A stretch of DNA of 10,853 bases from Hyphomicrobiales bacterium (GTDB taxonomy: Bacteria; Pseudomonadota; Alphaproteobacteria; Rhizobiales; Aestuariivirgaceae), in the NCBI GenBank assembly GCA_013002595.1, contig JABDJG010000048.1:1-10853 (forward strand), read 5' to 3'. Each line of letters opens with the position of its first letter. Position 1 is the stretch's first letter. The notes beneath the pieces were generated by a model. It had not been told where the DNA came from and searched no databases. It was given only the letters and a program-made list of their open reading frames with translations. The position numbers were made by a program, and so were the translations under genes. Positions 1 to 5,915 of the stretch are shown piece by piece.

Positions 1-290
1 GGATAGACCTATGGCTGGCCGGAACCGGCGGGCGCATTTCGCTCAACACCAAACATGCAACCGCAGATGTCGCCGTGAGCGATCTTGGTGTTGCGGATAT
101 GGTTGTCGATGCCGGCGGCCTTGACCGCAAGCTGACGCTGCAACGCCTGCCGGCCGAATTCGAAACGCGGCACGTCAGCCAATCGGTCAGGTGTCCGGTC
201 AAAGCCGGCGGCGATACAAGGCTGTACGTCCGGATGCAGCAGATCGATGGCCACCGGGCCTGGTCGAGCCCGATCTATATGTTCAGGTAA
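1..290 (+). CDS. C-terminal fragment of a probable DUF3604/PHP-type protein
   Basis: The reading frame is open from the first base (codons begin at base 3) to a TAA at 288-290, so this is the last 95 or so residues of a gene that starts before the window. The tail reads GGDTRLYVRMQQIDGHRAWS followed by SPIYMFR. Proteins of the DUF3604 group, related to PHP-type metal-dependent phosphoesterases, typically end in a strand of this kind: a 'YVRV.QEDG..AWSSPI' block closing a C-terminal beta domain. The assignment rests on that tail only. The catalytic metal-binding part lies outside the window, so no activity can be stated. The gene runs convergently into pta with six bases (ACCGGT) between the stop codons, which leaves no room for a terminator between them. 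An ATG at 75 is internal to the open frame and has no convincing ribosome-binding site, so I do not treat it as a start. Confidence 0.6.
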   Translation, partial: IDLWLAGTGGRISLNTKHATADVAVSDLGVADMVVDAGGLDRKLTLQRLPAEFETRHVSQSVRCPVKAGGDTRLYVRMQQIDGHRAWSSPIYMFR

Positions 291-296
291 ACCGGT

Positions 297-1283
297 TCAG
301 GCGGTTGCCAGCATGATGATGGCGGCACCGATGATGTCATCGACCGAACAGCCGCGCGACAAATCACAGACCGGTTTGGCGAAGCCTTGAAAGAACGGGC
401 CGATGGCATCGGCATTGCCCATGTACTGGACCAGCTTGTAACCGATGTTACCGGAGTTCAGATCCGGGAAGATGAGAACGTTGGCGGCGCCGGCAACCCC
501 TGCTCCGTCTTTGACCTTGCGCTCGGCGACGGCCGGTACGAATGAGGCATCGGCCTGCAGTTCGCCATCGACGGTCAACTCGGGAGCGCGCCGGCGCACG
601 ATGTCCAGCGCGGCGGTCACCTTGTCGACCTGCTCGGCACGGGCACTGCCCTTGGTCGAGAACGACAAAAGCGCAACGCGGGGCTCTTCGGTGAGCAGCT
701 TTGCAGCGCTTTGCGCCGAGGCAATGGTGATGTCGGCGAGCTCTTGCGGGTCAGGATCGATGTTGACCGCACAATCGGCAAAAATGAATTCCCGTGGGCC
801 GGAGCCCATAAAGTTCGGCACCGCCATTAAAAAGTAACTTGAGAGCCGATTGATGCCGGGCGCCAGACCGACTGTCTTGAGGCCGGCTGAAATGACTTTG
901 CCGGTCTCGTTGGCGGCGCCGGCGATCATCGCATCTGCCATGCCGCCTGCCACCATCATGCCACCGAACAACAGCGGCTGGCTGATCATCTCGAGCGCCT
1001 GATCAGCATCGATCTTCTTGTTGCGGTCGGCCAGACCTGCTGCCAAACGGTCCGTCTCGCCGTGCCGCGAGGGATCGACAAGCTCAATGGCAGCCAGGTC
1101 GATCGACGCGTCAGCCGCAGTTTTCAGCGTTTCCTTAGGGTCACCGAGCACGATGACGGAGGCGATCTTTTCATCGACCAAATGTCTGGCCGCGGCAAGC
1201 ACCCGCTGGTCCGTGCCCTCAGGCAAGACTATTGAACGGGGAATTGCTTTTGCTGAGTCGATAAATCGGTCGATGGTGGGCAT
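297..1283 (-). CDS. pta: Phosphate acetyltransferase (single-domain type)
   Basis: Interconverts acetyl-CoA plus phosphate and acetyl phosphate plus CoA in the cytoplasm. With acetate kinase it forms the reversible acetate activation and overflow route. The 328-residue protein is a single PTA_PTB domain, without the N-terminal DRTGG/P-loop regulatory region of the long enterobacterial enzyme. Family blocks are clear: IVLPEGTDQRV near the N-terminus, GSGPREFIFADCAVN, DGELQADASF, NVLIFPDLNSGNIGYKLVQY and DLSRGCSVDD near the C-terminus. The last block gives S309, R310 and D316, matching the active-site residues known from the Methanosarcina thermophila enzyme even in numbering. The ATG at 1281-1283 was chosen because AAGGA lies 11 bases upstream and the protein starts just before the conserved domain. 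The frame can be extended to a TTG at 1346, but those 21 extra residues look unlike the family. No ackA is adjacent: the gene appears monocistronic, divergent from the TAXI gene and convergent with the DUF3604-like gene. Confidence 0.95.
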   Translation of the reverse strand: MPTIDRFIDSAKAIPRSIVLPEGTDQRVLAAARHLVDEKIASVIVLGDPKETLKTAADASIDLAAIELVDPSRHGETDRLAAGLADRNKKIDADQALEMISQPLLFGGMMVAGGMADAMIAGAANETGKVISAGLKTVGLAPGINRLSSYFLMAVPNFMGSGPREFIFADCAVNIDPDPQELADITIASAQSAAKLLTEEPRVALLSFSTKGSARAEQVDKVTAALDIVRRRAPELTVDGELQADASFVPAVAERKVKDGAGVAGAANVLIFPDLNSGNIGYKLVQYMGNADAIGPFFQGFAKPVCDLSRGCSVDDIIGAAIIMLATA

Positions 1284-1403
1284 GGGGCTTGTGTTCCTTG
1301 CGAGCCAGACAGATGGCACAGACGCCCCCTTCAAGGAAGGGTCCAAAACCGCCCTTTGACAACCGCCAGCGCCCGTAACCTATTGAAAACTCAGTCAACG
1401 AGT

Positions 1404-1419
1404 GTTGCAAAAATGCAAC
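1404..1419. promoter_or_regulatory. Inverted repeat GTTGCA-AAAA-TGCAAC, possible operator
   Basis: A perfect 6-base inverted repeat with a 4-base AAAA spacer lies in the region shared by pta (ATG 121 bases away) and the TAXI-protein gene (ATG 82 bases away). TTGCAA-type half sites are used by RamB/ScfR-family regulators of acetate and short-chain acyl-CoA metabolism in other bacteria, so a control site for pta is possible. That link is inference from resemblance only, and a chance palindrome in an AT-richer promoter region is the alternative. Confidence 0.35.
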
Positions 1420-1425
1420 GTCATT

Positions 1426-1440
1426 AGGCATGAATTGCCT
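1426..1440. promoter_or_regulatory. Inverted repeat AGGCA-TGAAT-TGCCT, possible operator
   Basis: A perfect 5-base inverted repeat around a 5-base spacer lies seven bases after the GTTGCA palindrome in the same divergent promoter region. It is 61 bases upstream of the ATG at 1501 and well clear of the ribosome-binding site. It has no stretch of T that would make it a terminator. It may be a regulator site, but no known motif was recognised. Confidence 0.25.
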
Positions 1441-1500
1441 TATTGTCCCCATATTGCCGCTCTTCATGGCAGTACAGTGTGAGTACAGGAGTAACGTAGT

Positions 1501-2580
1501 ATGCAGTGGAAGGGATTAACCGCGGTGGTTGCCGTGTGTTGCCTGGCCTTGGCGGCCGGCGGTTCCGCATTTGCGCAAAGCGCAGATGGAAAGGAAACGC
1601 TGTCCGTTGCCACTACTATTTCCAATGTGTCTGAACGCGCAAACACAATTGGCATTGTTACTGACGAAGCCGGCAGCACATCTTTACAATTGACATCGGA
1701 ACTTGCCAGCATGGCATCGGATGGTCTGAGGATCGTGCCCATCGCCGGCCTTGGTCCTTTGCAGAACCTCAACGATCTCATGCACCTCAAGGGCGTTGAT
1801 GCCGCCATCGTACAGGCCGACGTACTCGACTATGCGCGCCGCAACGGTCTGGTCGAGGACATCGATCAAAGGCTGCGGTTTGTCGCCCGGTTGCACAACA
1901 GGGAATTTCACCTGATTGCACGCAGCGAACTGACAGATATCGCCGGCCTCAACGGCAAGCGGGTCAATATCGGCCCCGCCGGATCGGGAACCGCCATTAC
2001 GGCGGCAGCCATATTCGAAGCTGCCGGCCTGCGCGTCACGCCGACCCGGCACCCCCATCAGGCAGCGCTGCATCTGATCAAGACCGGGCAAATTGACGCC
2101 ATGGTCTACGTGGGCGGCAAGCCGGTACCGTTTTTGCAGCACCTTGATCCAGCCGACGGGTTGAAGCTGTTGCAGGTACCGTTTTCCACCACGCTGCCCA
2201 GTCATTACCGGCCCGGCCAGATTGGCCATCGTGATTATCGTGGACTGATGCCGGTTAACGGCACGATCGAGACAGTATCGGTCGGCGCGGCAATCGTCGC
2301 CTTCAACTGGCCGGCCAGGAGCAGAGGTTACGACCGGTTGAAGCGGTTCAGCCAGATGCTGTTCGGCAACATAGCAACCCTGCAGGCCAAGCCGCGTCAC
2401 GACAAGTGGCAGTCTGTCAATCTGGCGGCCGTATTGCCAGGCTGGCAACGCCATGCAGCTGCCCAGCAGGGCCTAGAACAGACTGCCAGCACAAAGAGTG
2501 CCGGCGGAGATGAAATTGATCGGTTGAGAGCTTCCTTCAAGGCAGTTCTCCACACCCGCCCGGCAAAAACAGAACAATAG
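1501..2580 (+). CDS. TAXI-family TRAP-type solute-binding protein, exported
   Basis: Predicted periplasmic ligand-binding protein of the TAXI (TRAP-associated extracytoplasmic immunogenic) family. Residues 1-25 form a signal peptide (basic Lys4, hydrophobic 6-19, cleavage after AFA before Gln26). There is no lipobox, so a soluble periplasmic form is expected. The mature part follows the family pattern: LRIVPIAGLGPLQNLNDLM, then GVDAAIVQADVLDYARR, VNIGPAGSGTAITAAAIFEA (around 155-174), an IDAMVYVGGKP block, and NWPARSRGYDRLKRFSQ near the end. The glycine-rich start usual in TAXI proteins is replaced by GIVTDEAGSTSLQLTSELAS, as in an alphaproteobacterial branch that I recall from memory. The ATG at 1501 has AGGAG at 1487-1491, nine bases upstream. 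No TRAP membrane subunit lies nearby. The gene is followed 51 bases later by a membrane-anchored protein on the same strand. The ligand is unknown. Confidence 0.85.
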   Translation: MQWKGLTAVVAVCCLALAAGGSAFAQSADGKETLSVATTISNVSERANTIGIVTDEAGSTSLQLTSELASMASDGLRIVPIAGLGPLQNLNDLMHLKGVDAAIVQADVLDYARRNGLVEDIDQRLRFVARLHNREFHLIARSELTDIAGLNGKRVNIGPAGSGTAITAAAIFEAAGLRVTPTRHPHQAALHLIKTGQIDAMVYVGGKPVPFLQHLDPADGLKLLQVPFSTTLPSHYRPGQIGHRDYRGLMPVNGTIETVSVGAAIVAFNWPARSRGYDRLKRFSQMLFGNIATLQAKPRHDKWQSVNLAAVLPGWQRHAAAQQGLEQTASTKSAGGDEIDRLRASFKAVLHTRPAKTEQ

Positions 2581-2631
2581 GCGCCGAGCGGTGTATGAAT
2601 ACAATGCAAGGCACTAGGGAGGCCTGACATT

Positions 2632-3987
2632 ATGCAAGCAAAGACCCAAAGACGGCCGGTACACGATGACAGCATCTGGCCTGAAGAAAATGATCAGGCC
2701 CGTGTTGTTGAGAACAAGCCGGCAAATGTCCCGCATTTCCTGTGCCGGGCGCAGCGGGCTACGGCCGATGAGCCTAACCGCAAAGCGCCCGCCCGTCCAA
2801 ACCGTGCCGCTACCCGGGAAGAAACCCGGTTGGCGGGATATGCGTTACTGACCGAACAACCTGCCGCTGCAAAGCGGCCGCCAAGAGACCAGGCACCGAA
2901 AAACTTCACGCCCGTGTCGCCTCATCTGCACCAGATGATGATGGATCGGCGCGCAGAAATACCAACGCGCCACGAGCCGCCATCATGGGTGCAGGAAACC
3001 TTTCAGGAGCACAATGCAGCTGAACGGCAACGGGTCTACAAGGGCGTTGCCATCGCAATTTGCCTGGTGCTTGTATCAGGCATTGGTCTGACCGTAATGG
3101 CAATGGAATTCAAGGGCACGCAAAACACGTTGCCGGCAACCTGGAACAGTTCGCTGGCGGCAATGTTGCCGGCATTCAACACGCAAAGCGAAGCACCGAA
3201 AGAAATACCGGTCATGGTCATCCCATCGCCGGACACAACGGGCAAAGCCGCGGCACCCAAGACCGTTGGTCAGGCCCGGGTTTCGGCCAAGATTAGCTCG
3301 GTAAAACTGACTGTGGAAGATGCCAACGGCTCGGCGCAGGCACCGATAGCATTGCCGGTCACAGCCGAAGCCGGCGACAGCCAGCCTCCTATTGCGGTAC
3401 AGCTGACCGGCTTGCCGGCGCAAGCCACGCTGTCAGCCGGCAGCAGACAGGCTGATGCCTCCTGGCTGGTGCAATCAGACGAACTATCTGGTCTGCAGCT
3501 GACGGTTCCCCAGGCGCTTGCCAACCCGCTGAAAGTGACCGTTGCGGCGATCGAAACCGAAACCGGCGAACTGGCGGCTCCGATGCAGGAAATGACCATC
3601 AAGGTCGACCCGAAAGCGGTGGTTATCGAGCCCGCGGCCCTGCCGGCGACCAACTCGCAGAACTATTCCGGTGAAGCCGCGTCCAGCAAAACCAACTATT
3701 CGGCAGGCGATGCAGCCGTCGCCATGCGCACGCGCGGCGATGAAACCCTTGCGCTCGGCGACGTCGCCGGCGCACGCGGGTTCTATAAAAAGGCCCTGAA
3801 GATGGGCGACATCGCATCTGCGGCGCGGATCGGGCGCACCTATGATCCGGTGGTCTTTCAGGCGGTCGGCGTACATGGCCTCAAACCCGATCCCAAGATG
3901 GCCGAGCGGTGGTACAAGCACGCCATCAGTGAAGGCGACGCCAGCGCGCGCGAGGATCTCAAGCGGCTGGTCCAACAGGTGCAGTAA
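2632..3987 (+). CDS. Single-pass membrane protein with Ig/cadherin-like stretch and Sel1-like C-terminus
   Basis: No named family was recognised for the whole 451-residue protein. Residues 1-137 are hydrophilic, proline- and arginine-rich and probably disordered. One membrane segment spans about 139-158 (GVAIAICLVLVSGIGLTVMA). Basic residues before it suggest N-inside topology, placing 159-451 in the periplasm. Residues about 215-335 contain LTGLPAQATLSAG followed by SWLVQSDELSGLQLTVP and a valine-rich strand. This resembles the cadherin/Ig-like repeat of large bacterial surface proteins ('L.GLPAGATLSAG..W.L...L.GL.L'). Residues 359-451 look like a TPR/Sel1-type helical unit: GDVAGARGFYKKALKMGD, then MAERWYKHAISEGDASARED. 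The ATG at 2632 has a strong AGGGAGG at 2616-2622. It sits 51 bases after the TAXI gene with no terminator seen between, so the two are probably co-transcribed and it may anchor or scaffold that binding protein (inference). Confidence 0.8.
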   Translation: MQAKTQRRPVHDDSIWPEENDQARVVENKPANVPHFLCRAQRATADEPNRKAPARPNRAATREETRLAGYALLTEQPAAAKRPPRDQAPKNFTPVSPHLHQMMMDRRAEIPTRHEPPSWVQETFQEHNAAERQRVYKGVAIAICLVLVSGIGLTVMAMEFKGTQNTLPATWNSSLAAMLPAFNTQSEAPKEIPVMVIPSPDTTGKAAAPKTVGQARVSAKISSVKLTVEDANGSAQAPIALPVTAEAGDSQPPIAVQLTGLPAQATLSAGSRQADASWLVQSDELSGLQLTVPQALANPLKVTVAAIETETGELAAPMQEMTIKVDPKAVVIEPAALPATNSQNYSGEAASSKTNYSAGDAAVAMRTRGDETLALGDVAGARGFYKKALKMGDIASAARIGRTYDPVVFQAVGVHGLKPDPKMAERWYKHAISEGDASAREDLKRLVQQVQ

Positions 3988-4120
3988 TCGCGAGCCGTTC
4001 GCTCCATTGAAAATTTGGCCCCTCGGGACTCGACTTTTACCGCCCGGGCAGGCACTTGTGGTAGTTCGTTTCATGCTGCCGTAACCGGCCTGGCTGTGAT
4101 CAAGTTGGGGACCCATTTTC

Positions 4121-5776
4121 ATGTCGACCAGAGTTGCCGATCTCATTGTGCGCGGGCTGGAAGCGCATGGCGTCAACCGCATCTATTGCGTACCCGGCGA
4201 GAGTTATCTGGCGTTGCTCGATGCGCTGCATGATTCAAACGCGGTCGAGACAATTGTGTGCCGGCACGAGTCAGGTGCCGGGTTCATGGCGCTGGCCGAG
4301 GCCAAGCTGACCGGTCGGCCGGGCGTGTTTGCCGTAACCCGAGGTCCAGGCGCCACCAACGGGTCGATTGCCATTCATGTCGCTGAGCAGGATGCGGTGC
4401 CGATGGTCATGCTGGTCGGCCAGGTCTCGCGCGACGAGCGCGGCCGCGGCGCATTTCAGGAAATCGATTACACCCAGTTCTTCGGCAGCATCGCCAAAGC
4501 GGTGTTCGAGGTCCATGACCCTGACAAAATGGGCGAAACGCTGGCGCGCAGCTTTTCCATCGCGGCATCCGGCGTGCCGGGACCAGTTGTCATCTCGCTG
4601 CCGGAAGATGTTCTGAGCGAAATGTCATCGCGGCCTATGCCGCAGCCTTACCCGGTGCACCGGCCGGCGGCAGCGGCGGCAGACGCCGAGAAAGTGCTGA
4701 AACTTCTGGCCAAATCGGAGCGACCTTTGGTCATGGCCGGTGCGATGATGCGCGGTAAACGCGGAGCAGCGGCTCTCAATGCTTTTGCCGAGCGGCATGG
4801 TGTCCCGGTCGTGGCGTGCTGGAAACATCAAGACGTATTCGACAACACCTCCCCGCTTTATGCCGGGCATGTCGGCTTTGGAACGCCGCCAGCGCACAAG
4901 AAGATGCTGTCGCAGGCTGATCTGATCGTGGCCGTCGGCACCCGGCTTGGCGATATCGCCACGCAAAACTACAGCCTGCCGAAACTGCCCGAACCTGAAC
5001 AGCCGCTGGTGCACATCTATCCCGATACAACGCCGATCGGGTCGGTGTTCCGCACCGATCTCGGTATTGTCGCGGACCCGGCCGAACTTCTGGAGACACT
5101 GACCGCTGCCGATACGACAGACAGCGAGGCGCGGCGCGGCTGGGCCGGCGAGCTCAAGAACTTTATCGATGAGTTCATGACGTTCACTTCGCCCGAGCCC
5201 GAAGACGGCGTCGACTTCGGTTGTGTCGTTGAGGCCCTGGCCAGGCACGCCAGCGAGGATGCGATCGTCATCACCGATGCCGGCAACATGTCGTCCTGGG
5301 TGCACCGGCACTGGCGCATGACACCGCGCAATACCATGATCGGCGGCGTGGCCGGAGCCATGGGGCTGGGCGTGCCAGGCGCCGTTGCAGCATCGCTTGC
5401 GTCTCCGGATCGCATGGCAATCGTGGTGGTCGGTGATGGCGGCACGCTGATGACCGGCCAGGAAATCGCCACCGCCATGCAGTATGGCGGCAAGCCCAAG
5501 ATCGTGATCTCCAACAACGGCACCTACGGCACCATCCGCACGCACCAGGAAAAGTATTTTCCCAAGCGCGTCTCAGGCACCGAGCTGACCAACCCGGACT
5601 TTACCGCCTGGGCCAAAGCGTTCGGTGCTCACACCGTAACCATCAATATGGGCGACGATGTTGATGACAAGGTGCGCGACGCGCTGGCGCACGACGGGGC
5701 GTGCGTGATCGACGTGCATTCCAGCACGGAAGCACTGTCGGCGTTCACGACATTGAGCAAGCTGCGCGGGGATTGA
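4121..5776 (+). CDS. Thiamine-diphosphate-dependent enzyme, acetolactate synthase-like, substrate unknown
   Basis: A 551-residue protein with the three-domain layout of the acetolactate synthase/2-oxo acid decarboxylase superfamily. The Pyr domain at about 1-165 has the catalytic Glu50 in RHESGAGFMA, then TRGPGATN and a GRGAFQEIDYTQFF block like the FQE segment of acetolactate synthases. The central Rossmann-like domain at about 185-330 has ADLIVAVGTRLGDIAT. The PP domain at about 365-530 has the ThDP/Mg2+ motif from GDGG at 438-441 to NN at 465-466. The reaction should be decarboxylation or carboligation of a 2-oxo acid, but the substrate cannot be read from the sequence. No ilvN-type small-subunit gene is nearby, which argues against the branched-chain biosynthetic enzyme. 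It lacks the features I would expect to name it Xsc or Oxc. The ATG at 4121 has GGGGA at 4107-4111, nine bases upstream. The 133-base gap from the preceding gene suggests its own promoter. Confidence 0.85.
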   Translation: MSTRVADLIVRGLEAHGVNRIYCVPGESYLALLDALHDSNAVETIVCRHESGAGFMALAEAKLTGRPGVFAVTRGPGATNGSIAIHVAEQDAVPMVMLVGQVSRDERGRGAFQEIDYTQFFGSIAKAVFEVHDPDKMGETLARSFSIAASGVPGPVVISLPEDVLSEMSSRPMPQPYPVHRPAAAAADAEKVLKLLAKSERPLVMAGAMMRGKRGAAALNAFAERHGVPVVACWKHQDVFDNTSPLYAGHVGFGTPPAHKKMLSQADLIVAVGTRLGDIATQNYSLPKLPEPEQPLVHIYPDTTPIGSVFRTDLGIVADPAELLETLTAADTTDSEARRGWAGELKNFIDEFMTFTSPEPEDGVDFGCVVEALARHASEDAIVITDAGNMSSWVHRHWRMTPRNTMIGGVAGAMGLGVPGAVAASLASPDRMAIVVVGDGGTLMTGQEIATAMQYGGKPKIVISNNGTYGTIRTHQEKYFPKRVSGTELTNPDFTAWAKAFGAHTVTINMGDDVDDKVRDALAHDGACVIDVHSSTEALSAFTTLSKLRGD

Positions 5777-5789
5777 GCCAGCAAGAGCA

Positions 5790-5827
5790 CGATCGTGTCA
5801 GATTGATTCAATCTGACACGTGAATCG
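5790..5827. repeat. Long near-perfect palindrome at the 3' junction of two convergent genes
   Basis: CGTGTCAGATTGA at 5794-5806 pairs perfectly with TCAATCTGACACG at 5808-5820 around a single T. The stem extends by CGAT (5790-5793) with ATCG (5824-5827) after a three-base bulge, giving 17 base pairs. It lies 14 bases after the stop of the ThDP-enzyme gene. There is no T-run on either side, so it is not a typical intrinsic terminator, although it could stabilise or end transcripts from both sides. Its length and position make a dispersed REP-like element likely, but that needs the rest of the genome. Confidence 0.6.
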
Positions 5828-5847
5828 TCCTCTAGCATATCGACGAC

Positions 5848-5895
5848 GATCAGTTTTTTCTGGTTTTGATGTTTCCATCGAAAATAGAACTGATC
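5848..5895. terminator. Second long hairpin in the convergent gap, possible terminator
   Basis: GATCAGTT at 5848-5855 is the reverse complement of AACTGATC at 5888-5895. Inside this pair a smaller hairpin forms (TTTTGATG, loop TTTC, CATC-G-AAAA). On the plus strand the outer stem is followed by TAGTTTTG, a weak T-tract. On the minus strand it lies 20 bases after the stop of the exonuclease fusion gene, again without a clear T-run. It may help end transcription of one or both convergent genes. Together with the palindrome just before it, it could also form one compound repeat. Confidence 0.35.
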
Positions 5896-5915
5896 TAGTT
5901 TTGCAGGTGCCCGCT

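Noticed and set aside
1284..1346. 21-residue N-terminal extension of phosphate acetyltransferase from a TTG
   Set aside because: The ATG at 1283 has a good ribosome-binding site and gives a protein whose active-site numbering fits the family; the extension has no similarity to it.
1684..2454. 256-residue open frame on the minus strand inside the TAXI gene
   Set aside because: Antisense shadow of a well-supported gene; no family motif and no ribosome-binding site that stands out.
3988..4120. Possible terminator after the membrane-protein gene
   Set aside because: I looked for a stem followed by T-rich sequence and found only weak, short pairings.
3484..4182. 232-residue open frame on the minus strand across the end of the membrane-protein gene
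   Set aside because: It overlaps two well-supported plus-strand genes, is Arg/Gly-rich and shows no domain.
4625..5545. 306-residue open frame on the minus strand inside the ThDP-enzyme gene
   Set aside because: It lies wholly within a gene with clear family motifs. The translation is rich in His, Arg and Gly in the way expected of an antisense shadow in GC-rich DNA, and it has no recognisable domain.
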